The position numbers and the translations under genes are program-made. Below, one piece after another: positions 13,301 through 21,072 of a stretch of 64,000 nt of DNA; within the stretch, counting starts at the first letter, position 1; the number at the start of each line of letters is the position of its first letter. This DNA comes from Bombyx mori (Eukaryota; Arthropoda; Insecta; Lepidoptera; Bombycidae). The stretch spans positions 17,723,501 through 17,787,500 of the forward strand of contig NC_085129.1 of the NCBI RefSeq assembly GCF_030269925.1. The letters are read 5' to 3'. Below the pieces are notes generated by a model. The model was given only the letters and a program-made list of their open reading frames with translations. It did not search any database and was not told the origin of the DNA.

Positions 13301-16300
13301 TTTGACGGGTTCACACTACGAGACACTACTTCCGATTTCATTACAGCATAACGTCAAAATGTCATATTACAATCTGTGTACAATGTGAAAATTTTCTGAA
13401 TTTGACCACAGACTTCATACGATAACAAAAGTTTGAAAGAATATATTATATACATATGTAGGTATATAGTTTTCTTCCGTTTGCATTTTTTTCCTTCTCT
13501 TGATTTAGTATCCTGCTCTTAATGGTTTATGGCTCTGTTTTTTAAATTTCCGTGAAATGAGTCGTTAAATGAGGATGCAAATTTGTTTAAGTTTCGGGTA
13601 TACGAAAAAGGGAAGATCTTCCGCCGTGCGGGCAGTAGATAGGAAAGAAACCTCTCCGCACTGCGCAATATATAAACTATTGAAACTTAAAATTCAAATG
13701 CACACGATAATTATCTAAATTACATGCTTTTTTACGAGTGTCTTTTTTGCCAATTTTTCATTAACCTTGCACGTTTTGAGATCGTTGTAATTGAACATTA
13801 TTTCTCGACGAGCCTCAGACTTTGTACTCACGATTAGCGTAGGTCAGACTAGGCTATATTTAGATAACGCGATTTGTTCCAAACACTAAGCGGACTTTCA
13901 GGATCGAATTGAACGGGGTGGCCATCACGGAACACAAATTATTTTGACATACGTCTAAATTACGCTTTTTTTTTCAACAAGAGAAAATCGCCGGATCCCG
14001 ATCCGCGCAGCATTTGAAGCTCAATTAAAAACATCGAACTGTTGTTGATACTAATAGCAAATAAAACAGACCTTTAATAACAAAGATAAAAGACGCGTGT
14101 TAAGCGAAATGTCGCTTAAACCGAATAACCTTTCACCCCTCGTTATAATACGGTGTGATTATTGCGAGTTTTTTTACGTTCCCGATAGCGTAAAAGTTAA
14201 CTCAGATTAGTATGAAGTTGGAACGTTTGCCTACGTTTGCCGCTAGGGGCGCTGTTCGAACTGCATACAAATTTGAGTTAACTTTAACGCTATCGAGAAC
14301 GTTAAAGAGCTCGCATTAAGAACACAGATTTGTAGTAATTGATTGATTGTGTTTGCTTAAGGGTCTGAATTTTTTTTTTTATTAGGGCATGTCCAAACAT
14401 CAGCAATAGAATTATTGTTTCAAATCAACACGTTACAATTGCTTACCAGTAGAGCTATGTGCGGCATATATACGATGTCGTCCTCTCTGTGGCCCTCGGA
14501 CATCTCTTCCACCCAAGTCAGAGGATGCAGGGGAATCGCTGACAACGTACCGTTCGAGTTGAAGCTTTGAACTTTGTGTTCCAAAGCCTCTCTATTAAAT
14601 TATACATATAATTAGTATTTAGGATCGAGATAGAATAATATTATAATGCTATATATTTTTTTAATTGCCGTTATAGGTAGACGAGCATACGGTCCACCTG
14701 ATGGTAAGTGATTATCGTCGCTCATGGACGTCAGCAATGCCAGGGGCAGAGCCAAACCGTTGCCTACCATTGGTACGCTACGCAAGCCTCGTTTGAAGAA
14801 GGACATGTTATAGCGCTCGGGAAACGCCGTGGAGGGGAGCTCATTCCATAGCCGAATGGTACGTGGCAGAAAAGAACTTCAGAACTGAATTGTCGATGGA
14901 CGCAATGATTCCAGATAATATGGATGAACTCTGCTGCGATAGCGGGAGGTGCGATGATAAAAAGGAGATGAGGGGATCATATGGATATTTGGGAAAAAAT
15001 CCTTGTTCATAAATAGTACATAGTTTTAACTAGTGGCAGGGCATCTTATGAGCCCGCACGGGTAGATATCACCATCCTGCCTATTTCTGCCACGAAACAG
15101 TAATGCGTTTCGGTTTGAAGGGTGCACGTTGCACTGGGTGGTAGAATTTACTTTGATGATGTCTATGGACTCCTATGACCACTTAACATCAGTTAGGCCA
15201 TAAGCTCGTCCACATATCTAAGCAATAAAAAAAGCTAACCTGTACACGTAAGGCCCGACTTCCTGGAGCTTAATTTTCTCATCCTTCCCAGCCAGGTACT
15301 CTTCAGAATTAGTCACGTTGAACAGAAAGACCCTCGTATAAAGCTGGACTTCAGGTTTCCTCCACATCTCGAAGATTTCGCCCCCATCCTGCAGAAGGAC
15401 TTTCTGTGGACAGAAACATGGTGTAAGGATATGTTTTTCTCAATATTACATCATTAGCTTTACCTAACCTAAACGTCAGCCCGCTGAGTTTCCCGCCGGA
15501 TTTTCTCGGCGGGTCGTGATTCCGATCCGGTAGTAGATTCATTCGCGAAGCAGCTGCCCTTGAATTGTGAGGTCTCCTTTGGAGGCGCTCGGGCAGCTGT
15601 TAGCAAATCCCACCCCTCTTGGCTGAGCCTTTGCTCGCCCACCTGTCCTGGTGAAACTGGAGAGATCTCCGGGCCGTATTGTTTAAGAATGTTCTAGATG
15701 GAAAGTTTAGTTTCAGTTCACCCAATAACGAGTGCTTAAATGAGGACACATTGATATCCTAACAAATGCAATCTTTCTTTGAGATGTGAGATCGAAATCT
15801 CAATTTTATTAAAGATCAATGGTGCATGCGACCAAAATAGGCAGAATGGTAGCCACAAATGACTACATAATACCATTAGTTACATTTTTTTTTGCTACCT
15901 ATGCTGATAGCCTTGAGAGGCTACTTCAGCTTTACCCTAGCGAGTAGGTGAGCTCACGGGGCTCAAACCGGAAGTGTTGCTAACACTGGCCCTAGCAAGA
16001 ACAATCTACCACCGGATCCTAAACGCGACCCACTAAGAAGATCCGGCGAGAAACTCAGTGGGCTATCAGCAATTATGCAAATTTATAAAATTTAGTTGTG
16101 GTCATACATTCCGTTTATTTATGCCGGGAAATCTTCGAAGCTTGGGTCATACGTATTCACGTCTATGAGCCATGGTAACTATGTACCAATTGAGAGCTTA
16201 TCGAAGCTGAAGCTTTTCTCGTACAAAGCATACCCCTCTTTTTGCCCGGCAGCCGAAGCTTTTTACCGGTGGTAGGACGTGTTGTGAGTCCGCAGGGTAG

Positions 16301-16942
16301 GTACCACCGCCCTGCCTATTTCTGCCGTGAAGCAGTAACGCGTTTCGGTTTCAAGGGCGAGGTAGCCATTGTAACTATACTGAGACCTTAGAACTCATAT
16401 CTCAAGGTGGGTGGCGGCATTTACGTTGTAGATGTCTCTGGGCTTCGGTAACCACTTAGCACCAGGTGGGTTGTGAGCTCGTCAACTCATCTTTGCAATA
16501 AATAAAAAGCTCCTACGAGATTTCCGCGTCAGAGGGTATATTGATGGCCGAAAATGTCCTAAATAAAAAATAGAATTATATCGACGATAAGGCTATTAGG
16601 TTTAAGAGACATTTTTTGCAATTTTACGGGAGAGTCATTTAAACTTTATCGTAAAAAAAATTCGTAACAAAAAAATCTTCTTCAGTTATTCAAACGTGGT
16701 AAACATAATTGAAGTTCAATTAAAAAACATCGAATTGTCGATGGCAATAGCAAATGAAAGGGACCTTTAATTACAAAGATAAATGTCGCGTGTTAATCAA
16801 AATGTCGCTTAAATACAGTCTTTCGCCCGTCGACTTAAGATCCAAATTACCTGATTAAACAGAAAGTTGTATGGCTTCACGAACAGTATAAAGCATCCTA
16901 TTGAGAGGGCTATAAATCCCAGCATAAGAAGGATGAACAGAC
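3797..16942 (-). CDS. CD36-family class B scavenger receptor, 9 exons, lacks first coding exon
   Basis: The exons in transcript order are 16942-16851, 15403-15240, 14591-14447, 9715-9518, 8840-8613, 7878-7764, 6505-6355, 5388-5247 and 4372-3797. All introns are GT/AG and the codon phases match, giving 602 residues to a TGA stop at 3799-3797. Numbered from the first full visible codon, residues 1-22 form a membrane helix and GPYVYR lies near 80-85. NVTN, NGT and NET are glycosylation sequons. Six cysteines sit at KHC, SLC, KCFC, GKC and ADC, and a second helix spans about 438-460. This two-helix loop is the CD36/SCARB/SNMP architecture, whose members bind or transfer lipids, carotenoids, pheromones or apoptotic ligands at membranes. 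The family is usually 470-550 residues; the excess here is a cytoplasmic tail of about 140 residues rich in Asp, Glu and Ser. I cannot tell which orthologue it is. The split first codon (xGT) shows that an upstream exon is missing. Confidence 0.92.
4498..4763 (+). mobile_element. Jockey-like 3' end, family A (intron 9)
   Basis: A 5'-truncated non-LTR end. It has an Arg-rich coding tail (RRTRRLRRRAR then stop, with variants), then a 3' UTR with GAGTTTCTCGCCGGATCTTC, GTTTCCGATCCG and GCTCACCTACTCG. It finishes CTACCGGCTTAGGTAGG and an A-run. The coding tail resembles the C-terminus of the intact element at 57000-58733, so family A is a sister jockey-clade lineage. Confidence 0.8.
5247..5388 (-). 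CDS. Receptor exon 9: membrane-proximal ectodomain
   Basis: One base completes Ser; then 47 codons run from FWIQPESGLPLEVSSKFQIN to LPMLWFDI. The FxIxPxxGxPLxxxxxxQxN pattern is typical of the family just before the second membrane helix. The acceptor is ttcacag and the donor gtgagt. Confidence 0.93.
5424..5571 (+). mobile_element. Bm1 SINE body fragment (intron 8)
   Basis: It begins at the recurrent TTACTGGTGGTAGG boundary. It keeps GGGTAGGTACCACC, CTGCCTATTTCTGCC and the TGTCTATGG segment but has lost the A-tail end. Several internal deletions make it an older copy. Confidence 0.75.
5798..5940 (+). mobile_element. Non-LTR 3' end with (TTTGA)n tail
   Basis: The sequence GCTGAGTTTCTTGCC...TTCTTCTCAGGACGG...TTTATGTTGGATAAA is followed by a short TTTGATTTGATT repeat. 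A microsatellite-like tail instead of poly(A) is typical of RTE/CR1-type 3' ends. The family is not certain. Confidence 0.55.
5941..6321 (+). mobile_element. Helitron, non-autonomous (family H3)
   Basis: It starts near TATATTAATACGTGAAGC (the TC has decayed), runs through GGACGGAGGAGTATGAAATT and TTTGACACGGATAC, and ends CGACCACTAG before T. The reverse-strand copies at 11137-11543 and 51392-51806 show intact ends. It abuts the splice donor of exon 8. Confidence 0.75.
6355..6505 (-). CDS. Receptor exon 8: cysteine-rich ectodomain
   Basis: Two bases complete Gly; then 49 codons run from KCLPEGLIDVADCYYG through FPIALSYPHFYKGDD to KKEEHET and two bases of a split Ser. It carries the last two conserved cysteines. 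The acceptor is attttag and the donor gtgagc. A Helitron ends about 33 bases beyond the donor. Confidence 0.93.
6592..6829 (-). mobile_element. Bm1 SINE body (intron 7)
   Basis: On the plus strand it reads T-run, GCTTAGATGGATGGACGAGC, and so on to CAAGAGGTCTTAACACTAAC, where the tRNA-like head should start but is absent. Confidence 0.85.
7220..7605 (+). repeat. Unclassified interspersed repeat (copy 1)
   Basis: It matches 23455-23830 over more than 300 bases. Shared blocks include GATTTGTTTTATTTTCTC, GTGTGGGAAAATGA, CTCCAAAAAGT and a TCATC/TCATT-rich run (7475-7503 here). This copy continues into CATGACCTAAAGGT...CAGGTCATAAAA, a putative 3' end that also appears at 25345-25390. A third 5' fragment is at 60015-60065. 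I see no coding frame and the class is unknown. Confidence 0.6.
7764..7878 (-). CDS. Receptor exon 7: cysteine-rich ectodomain
   Basis: It has 38 codons plus one base, from IPSEEGVRSGIRG to KCFCRN and the first G of a split Gly codon. It contains the paired cysteines CFC. The acceptor is gttccag and the donor gtgagt. Confidence 0.92.
7981..8516 (+). mobile_element. Bm1 SINE, full length with nested composite fragment (intron 6)
   Basis: The tRNA-like head shows an A box (TGGCCTAAAGG) and a B box (GTTCGAATCC), RNA polymerase III promoter elements. The body and A-rich tail follow. Between GCAGCCGTT and GTAACTATCC there is an extra segment at about 8281-8353. It is an inverted piece of Bm1 body edge joined to AATATCTCTGAATACC text also seen at 38816 on. 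The element nearly fills the 734-bp intron. Confidence 0.9.
8613..8840 (-). CDS. Receptor exon 6: ectodomain, in-frame cassette
   Basis: The exon has exactly 76 codons in phase 0-0, from MYDFDGDFETVYTG to SLCRAAPL. It holds two of the six conserved cysteines (KHC, SLC) and an NET sequon. The acceptor is tgtacag and the donor gtgagt. Because the length is a multiple of three, skipping it would keep the frame but remove two disulfide partners. Opposed Bm1 copies lie within about 120 bases on each side. Confidence 0.94.
8961..9193 (-). mobile_element. Bm1 SINE body (intron 5)
   Basis: Headless copy ending on the plus strand at CCTACCACTAGTAA. It lies inverted relative to the copy at 7981-8516, with exon 6 between them. 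Confidence 0.88.
9194..9420. repeat. Repeat-like sequence with A-run, unassigned
   Basis: A GC-richer patch (GATTGTGCCTCTCTATCG, GCGCTCTCGCTTGCGCGC, GAACGTGACAC) is followed by an A-rich run. It looks like a small retroposed sequence, but I found no second copy in the window. Confidence 0.3.
9518..9715 (-). CDS. Receptor exon 5: ectodomain
   Basis: The exon has 66 codons in phase 0-0, from SIANVVSQNLFARFG to YFDKLGLIDR. The donor is gtgagt. The acceptor is catag, after an A-rich rather than pyrimidine-rich stretch, so it is the least convincing acceptor of the set. Starting at AGC keeps the frame and joins cleanly to IALL of the previous exon. Confidence 0.9.
9787..10012 (-). mobile_element. 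Bm1 SINE interrupted by a Helitron end
   Basis: Bm1 tail sequence (CACAGCCCACCTGGTGTTAG) runs to about 9822. About 59 bases of the H2 Helitron 5' end follow (ACATCGGTAAAAACCACTG, then TAGTATAGAT), up to 9880. Bm1 resumes at ACAACGGCTGCCCC. About 95 bases of Bm1 between these points are missing. Confidence 0.75.
10165..10340 (+). pseudogene. Decayed non-LTR ORF2 C-terminus
   Basis: Frame-shifted text reads EGTRARGRLPMRWP and then, in another frame, TRLTTNQEKW and RRIASAHS. The pattern RxRGRPxxRW...RxxWRxLVxRI is the C-terminal signature of lepidopteran endonuclease/reverse-transcriptase retroelements. Confidence 0.5.
10345..10475. repeat. Palindromic short repeat
   Basis: The right part (TATTATAGCGTAGTCTGAAAGC) is the inverted form of TCAGACTACGCTATA, seen at 19710 and 19832. 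It is probably part of another small foldback element. Boundaries are uncertain. Confidence 0.35.
10512..10775. mobile_element. MITE, CGAGGGGTGAAAGG terminal-repeat family
   Basis: The left end is CGAGGGGTGAAAGGCTTC...CTTAAGCGACGTTT. The right end is inverted: TTAAGTGAAATGGCATTTAA then AAATAGCCTT. The interior has GAAGTTCGCTTAAAGACATC and CCTTTAATTACAAAGATAAA. Related copies or pieces are at 14021-14153, 16600-16835, 43010-43245, 45425-45515 and 48310-48450. Confidence 0.6.
11137..11543 (-). mobile_element. Helitron, non-autonomous (family H3)
   Basis: On the minus strand it starts TCTGTATATTAATACGTG and ends GGGACCTCTAG before T. It is close to the copy at 51392-51806 throughout, including GGACGGAGGAGTATGAAATT. 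Confidence 0.85.
11544..12688. other. Intronic sequence, no gene recognised
   Basis: Part of the 4.7-kb intron between exons 4 and 5. A C/G-run-rich patch at 11650-11880 (AAAGTGGGCG, GGGGGGCGGTG, GGGAACCCCTG) resembles the ends of a DNA transposon: AAAGTGGGCG at 11650 and CTCAAAGTGGGC at 11841. Ends and target duplication were not resolved. Confidence 0.35.
12689..13112 (-). mobile_element. Bm1 SINE, full length
   Basis: Read on the minus strand it has the tRNA-like head with GTTCGAATCC, the ACATCGTGTAATAAAAAT segment, the TTACTGGTGGTAGG junction and the complete body to the poly-A end. It lies in the large intron of the receptor gene. Confidence 0.92.
13113..14020. other. Intronic sequence, no gene recognised
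   Basis: AT-rich with no coding frame over 60 codons and no recognisable repeat ends up to the MITE fragment that begins near 14021. Confidence 0.4.
14021..14153. mobile_element. MITE fragment, CGAGGGGTGAAAGG family
   Basis: The right half of the element: AACATCGAACTGTTG, CCTTTAATAACAAAG, then ATGTCGCTTAAACCGAATAA and the inverted terminus CCTTTCACCCCTCG. Confidence 0.55.
14158..14333. mobile_element. Foldback MITE, CTAGGGGCGC family (copy 2)
   Basis: Both arms are present (TTACGTTCCCGATAGCG and CGCTATCGAGAACGTTAA) around GTTTGCCGCTAGGGGCGC. The outermost bases have diverged from TGTGCTTAGTGCG. Confidence 0.75.
14447..14591 (-). CDS. Receptor exon 4: ectodomain
   Basis: One base completes the split Arg; then 48 codons run from EALEHKVQSF to VYIPHIALL. 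The acceptor is taatag and the donor gtaagc. It has an NGT sequon. A 3' fragment of a non-LTR retrotransposon lies within about 60 bases upstream of the acceptor in the neighbouring intron. Confidence 0.92.
14650..14990 (-). mobile_element. Non-LTR 3' end, family C (intron 3)
   Basis: On the plus strand it shows a T-rich start, then GACGAGCATACGGTCCACC, GGCAGAGCCAAACCG, AAGCCTCGTTTGAAGAAGG, GGGAGCTCATTCCATAGCCG and GGCAGAAAAGAACTTCAG. It is the longest family C copy here. The parent element is not present. Confidence 0.7.
15031..15233 (+). mobile_element. Bm1 SINE, internally deleted, abutting a splice donor
   Basis: A headless copy missing part of the middle of the body. Its A-tail (CAATAAAAAAAG) runs to about 6 bases from the exon 3 donor. 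In the receptor transcript this places a U-run directly downstream of the 5' splice site. Confidence 0.82.
15240..15403 (-). CDS. Receptor exon 3: ectodomain with GPYVYR motif
   Basis: This exon has 54 full codons, starting in phase 0 with KVLLQDGGEIFEMWRKP and ending GPYVY plus AG of a split Arg codon. GPYVYR(E) is the most conserved CD36-family motif. It also carries the sequon NVT. The acceptor is ccacag and the donor is gttagc. The donor lies next to the A-tail of a Bm1 insertion, so only about six native intron bases remain before the SINE. Confidence 0.93.
15478..15695 (+). mobile_element. Jockey-like 3' UTR, family B
   Basis: It matches the 3' UTR of the element at 57000-58733: GGTAGTAGATTCATTCGCG, AGGTCTCCTTTGGAGGCG, CTGAGCCTTTGCTCGCC, CCTGTCCTGGTGAAACTGG. 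It is 5'-truncated and lacks the coding part. Confidence 0.8.
15885..16072 (-). mobile_element. Jockey-like 3' UTR, family A
   Basis: Inverted family A end with T-run, GCTACCTATGCTGATAGCC, GAGTAGGTGAGCTCACGGG and ATCCGGCGAGAAACTCAGTG. It is in the intron between exons 2 and 3. Confidence 0.8.
16265..16508 (+). mobile_element. Bm1 SINE body
   Basis: Starts at TTACCGGTGGTAGG and runs to the A-rich tail; headless. With the copy at 16992 it brackets exon 2 in the same orientation. Confidence 0.88.
16600..16835. mobile_element. MITE, CGAGGGGTGAAAGG family
   Basis: It contains CTTCTTCAGTTATTCAAAC, AACATCGAATTGTCG, CCTTTAATTACAAAG and the inverted right end ATGTCGCTTAAATAC...TTTCGCCCGTCG. Confidence 0.5.
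16851..16942 (-). CDS. Receptor exon 2: N-terminal transmembrane helix
   Basis: The exon begins with GT, the last two bases of a split codon (probably Gly), after a tttcag acceptor, and ends at CAG before gtaattt. Its 30 full codons read LFILLMLGFIALS and so on to FLFNQ, a hydrophobic helix followed by the start of the ectodomain. A Bm1 SINE begins about 50 bases beyond the acceptor, leaving little room for the branch point. The short cytoplasmic N-terminus and start codon must lie in an unseen upstream exon. Confidence 0.9.
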
Positions 16943-16991
16943 CTGAAAGAAACATAAATACACACATTAATGTCAAATGTAAATATATATC

Positions 16992-17240
16992 CTACTGGTG
17001 GTAGAACGTCTTGTGAGTCCGCACGGGTAGGTATAACTACCCTGCTTATTTTTGCCGTGAAGCAGTAATGCATTTCGGTTTGAAGGGTGGGGCAGCCGTT
17101 GTAACTGTACTTGAGATCTTAGAACTTATATCTCAAGTTTGGTGGCGCATTTAAGTTGTAAATGTCTATGGCTCTAGTAACTCCACTTAACACCAGGTGG
17201 GCTGTGAGCTCGTCCACCCATCTAACCAATAAATAAATAA
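16992..17240 (+). mobile_element. Bm1 SINE body next to exon 2
   Basis: Starts at CTACTGGTGGTAGAACG and ends in an AATAAATAAATAAAAA tail. Its 5' edge is about 50 bases from the exon 2 acceptor. Confidence 0.88.
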
Positions 17241-18025
17241 AAACTTCACGAGATGTAAGCGTCGATTTTTTTAATTACTCACGACTGTGCTAATCTTAAG
17301 CTATCAATCATAACAATAATGAAAAACTTAATTAAATATAATGATCAATCATGTCTCGCGGATTTCTCGCGTACTAAGACTAATTCAAGTTATTAACACG
17401 TTGACTGTTACGTAGGTCACCAGTGCCCTACGCGGCGCACTGAAGGAATTATCTCGATTTCTGTTACTAAGCGTCTGGATTGCCTAAAGGACATGGGCCA
17501 TTTTCGGTCCAGCTACTCGTGCTCTGAAGGACATTAATGAATTATCTATAGAAAAAAACATTTCATTTTTACATACTTATTATAAAATTTAAGGGTACTT
17601 TAATGGTGGGGTATTTAAAAACATCAATAATTACCATGATTAAGCTACATTGATAATATTGAAGGAGTTGACATAGGTAAAATATTTATAAGCAATTCAC
17701 ATTAAATCTTCTTAAAAAAACATTACGTATATTGCAAAAAACTAGCAAAATATATTAACATAATTAATTAATGGATTTTAAAATTAATGTAAAATACTAT
17801 ATCTTGATCTTAAGCAAAAAAAAAACTACGCTTGTTTAATGTTTATTGACGTTTTTACATTTGATCACTCGTGCGCATTGTGGATATTAGTGTTTCGTTG
17901 CGATATACCTGCTTATTATATTTTGTTGTAATATAAAGTATAGAGTAATATAAATAATATTTATGCTGATGATGATGTTAAAGTGTCAGTGTATTGACAG
18001 CAAAATCATGTGATATAACCTAAAA

Positions 18026-18228
18026 TTCTTTTTTTTATTGCCTTTGTAGGCAGACGAGCATACGGCCCACCTGATGGTGAGTGGTTACCGTCACCCATGG
18101 ACTTCAGCAATGCCAAGGGCAGAGCCAAGCCGCTGCCTACCGCTTAATACTCTCCACAAGCCTCGTTTGAAGAAGGACATGTCATAGCGCTCGGGAAACA
18201 CCGTGGAGGGGAGCTCATTCCATAGCCG
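18026..18228 (-). mobile_element. Non-LTR 3' end, family C
   Basis: T-run then GGCAGACGAGCATACGGCCC, GCCTACCGCTTAATACTC, and so on to CATTCCATAGCCGGATGG, followed by a short GGAT repeat at 18229-18247. Confidence 0.75.
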
Positions 18229-18429
18229 GATGGATGGATGGATGGATTCTTATCTTATTTTTTAAATATCTCTGTATCTCCATAAATCATATTAATTTTA
18301 ATTTGTTTATAATAAAAAGGATATATAGTCTGTTATTTAAACTTAATTTCATTACTGTCTTTGAACTTCGTTTAGTGGGCCGTGCAATGTATGGAGAGTG
18401 GGCCCATGTCCTTTGCTTTTTTATGTTAA

Positions 18430-18829
18430 CTAGTGCTCGCCCTGCGGTCAAAATTCGATCTTACTTATCAATTTAAATTATAAGATTGGACATTATTATG
18501 GTTCTATCGTCAAAGACTTTATTAATTCTATGATCACAGATTTCGCCAAGTCTACACTATAGAGAAAAAATATTAAAGATAAACAATATTAATCTATTTT
18601 CAATTTAACCACAGACTTACACAATAAACAAAAGAGTATTTAAGGGTATGTGTGTGAAATACATGGTAGTGTGCGTAATGTTTTTTTTAATTGATTTTAT
18701 GTACTTTTTATGCATAATTTAAAAACAATAGTATTCTGCACTCCTTCACTAGAAATGTTATACTCCTCCGTCCGCGTCATTTTCGTAAAAAGGGCTACAA
18801 ATTTTTTGCTTCACGTATTAATATATACA
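18430..18829 (-). mobile_element. Helitron, non-autonomous (family H3), diverged
   Basis: On the minus strand it ends GCGAGCACTAG before T. On the plus strand it includes GGTAGTGTGCGTAATG and ACTCCTCCGTCCGCGTC and finishes at the TATTAATATATA start region. The next Helitron begins two bases later. Confidence 0.7.
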
Positions 18830-18830
18830 A

Positions 18831-19076
18831 CTAGCTGTACCTGTAACTAGGGCATTTAAAATTAACATTATTATTTCTCACCCCCACAAAGATTCTCATA
18901 ATGAACGCCCCTGCAACTGCTGTAGGGAGTCCAACACTCATATAAATATTAGCCTATCCATTAAGTACATGTATTTTCTACATGGATACCAAGTTTCAAG
19001 CCAATCGGATGCATGGTTCAGTAGTTATAACGGAACATCCGTAAAAACCACTGTAGATTTATATATTAGTAGTAGA
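18831..19076 (-). mobile_element. Helitron, non-autonomous (family H2)
   Basis: Plus-strand order: CTAGCTGTACCTG, GCATTTAAAATTAACATTA, CATGTATTTTCTACATGG, ACGGAACATCCGTAAAAACC and TATTAGTAGTAGA. It is inverted relative to the TC...CTAG polarity. Copies are at 22003-22266 and 24963-25187. Confidence 0.75.
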
Positions 19077-19479
19077 CGTACCTATGTTTTAATATTTTAG
19101 GTCTCATAAGAATAGATTCATTCTAAGTATCTTTGGATTCGTCTTTCCCCGAGTCTGCTAGATATTCTGGCGCTTTAGTAAGAAGATCGAAAAGAAAAAT
19201 CGACATAATTACTTCAGTGCGCCGTGTAGGGCATCGGTGACCCACACGGCAGTCAACGTGTCAATATATTTGCAAATGATTAATCGACTTATCTACCCAC
19301 CCTGCTACGACAAACATTGAAGGCTAACAACCAAACGATCTTGACTTTAGATCATCAATGATACAGCTATTAATTAATAAATATGTTTATTGCGAAAGTA
19401 TCTGTGTCAGATATTCACGGCGAAACGATTGAATTGATAATGCTTATGGTAATTTGAAATGGAATTCCAGTCCTGATCG

Positions 19480-19610
19480 GACCACTTCAGTCCACGGTGC
19501 CATCCGCAAACGCGAGGAGTCAGGGCTGGTCCAGGATAGTCCAGGAGAAAGTTATTAAAGGAAGCCACGACCTTCAGGATTGAGGATCGACGCAAGGAGA
19601 AGGAGGTCTC
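19480..19610 (+). pseudogene. Decayed non-LTR ORF2 C-terminus
   Basis: One frame reads WSRIVQEKVIKGSHDLQD then stop. This matches the C-terminal WREIVxExLxxGSHDPQ pattern also seen at 39130-39215 and 29246-29487. A weaker relative (TCAGTCCACG, TGCCGTCCGCGC) is at 46980-47060. Confidence 0.45.
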
Positions 19611-19738
19611 ACAGAAAGTCCTTTGTATATAGCCATAGAAATGTGGACATTGTCGCTTCTCACGCCGAGCAAAGAAGAGCGGCTTCAATTGCCGCATCAA
19701 GCCTCTTTCAGACTACGCTATACTATAATAGTATATAG

Positions 19739-19987
19739 TAGGGGCGCTGTTCCAACTTCATACAAATTTGAGTTAACTTTTACGCTATCGAGAACTTTAA
19801 AAAATCTCGCACTAAGCACACTGAAGTTGCTTTCAGACTACGCTATATAATAGTGGCATATTATTATAGTATAACAGCCTATACTTAGCGCCCCTAGCGG
19901 CAAACGTAGGCGAACGTTCCGACACCATACAAATTGTAGTTAACTTTTACGCTCTCGAGAACGTTAAAAAACTCGCACTAAGCAAGA
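19739..19987. mobile_element. Foldback MITE copies 3 and 4, partial
   Basis: Two right arms (TTTTACGCTATCGAGAAC to CTCGCACTAAGCACACTG, and TTTTACGCTCTCGAGAACG to CTCGCACTAAGCA) are separated by a TCAGACTACGCTATA palindromic repeat. The second arm is preceded by GCGCCCCTAGCGGCAAACG. Confidence 0.6.
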
Positions 19988-20640
19988 GATAGTCGCATAA
20001 CGCAGTCTACGTGTTAATCTAAAATATGTAATCAAATCTATATGTTAGTTCAGAGAAGGTTACTGTCTCGATAGAGATCACGGTCACGCGGTTACGTGAT
20101 CATTACGCGAAGAATCGAGGCCCGTGTATTAAAATCGCGTATGCAATCATTTTAGATGAAGGTTGAATAAATAAATAAACAATAAGTCTTTCGATTTTTG
20201 ACATGCTTTTTTTGTATTTAATTAGCTCGGTGTGTGGTTTTGTGGATTTAGTCAGGCTGACGCGGTGGTGGAGTAATTAGTGGTACTGTTGCACTGATGA
20301 TCGCGGGTTTAATTTCCAGATCAGACAAACATTGTGTGACGAACAGACTTGTTGGCTTGTCTGGGCGTTAATTATCTATATATGTTTATATTTAAGCGTA
20401 TATAAGTATGTTTGTTACACACTGGTACCCATAACACAAGGATTCCTAATTTGGGACCAGATGTCCGTGCGTGATTTGTCTGGCTTTCCCTGTTGTTATT
20501 GTGACGATTTTAATTTTTGGCTGTTTTTTTGTTTTGATCAAAGGGTTTTTTTAAACATGCCTTTAATGAACTTGGAAATGGCCGCGAATAAGTGCATCCA
20601 TCCGAATGTGTAACAACCCTGTAACATCGACGATACTAGA

Positions 20641-21072
20641 TTTTTTTGTTACTTAAGTGTTTGGTCGAGCTCACGGTCCACCTAGTGTTAAGTGGTTACT
20701 GGAACTAATAGACATCTACAACGTAAATGCGCCACCCACCTTGAGAAATGAGTTCTGTGGTCTCAGTATAGTTACAACGGCTGCCCCGCCCTTCAAATCG
20801 AAACGCATTACTGCTTCACGGCAGAAATAGGCAGGGTGGTGGTACCTACTCGCGCGGACTCACAAAAGGTCCTACCACTAGTAATTACGCAAATTATAAT
20901 TTAGCGGGTTTGATTTTTATTACACGATGTTATTCCTGCACCGTGGTAGTCAATCGTGAACATTTGTTGAGTACGTATTTCATTAGAAAAATTGGTACCC
21001 GCCTGAGATTCGAACACCGGTGCATCGCTCAACACGAATGCACCGGACGTCTTATCCTTTAGGCCACGACGA
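20641..21072 (-). mobile_element. Bm1 SINE, full length
   Basis: A complete copy including the tRNA-like head (CCTAAAGGATAAGACGTCCG on the minus strand) and an A-tail at the low-coordinate end. Confidence 0.92.

Larger units (their letters stand above)
17397..19260. mobile_element. piggyBac-like non-autonomous element with nested insertions
   Basis: The left end is TTAA then CACGTTGACTG, followed by ACGTAGGTCACC and TAGTGCG-like text (CCTACGCGGCGCACTGAAGG). The right end is its inverted form: CACTTCAGTGCG-like text (ACTTCAGTGCGCCGTG), GGGCATCGGTGACCCAC, CAGTCAACGTG and then TCAA. A TTAA target and these inverted ends suggest piggyBac. No transposase frame is present. It contains a family C fragment and two Helitrons inserted later. 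Confidence 0.6.
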
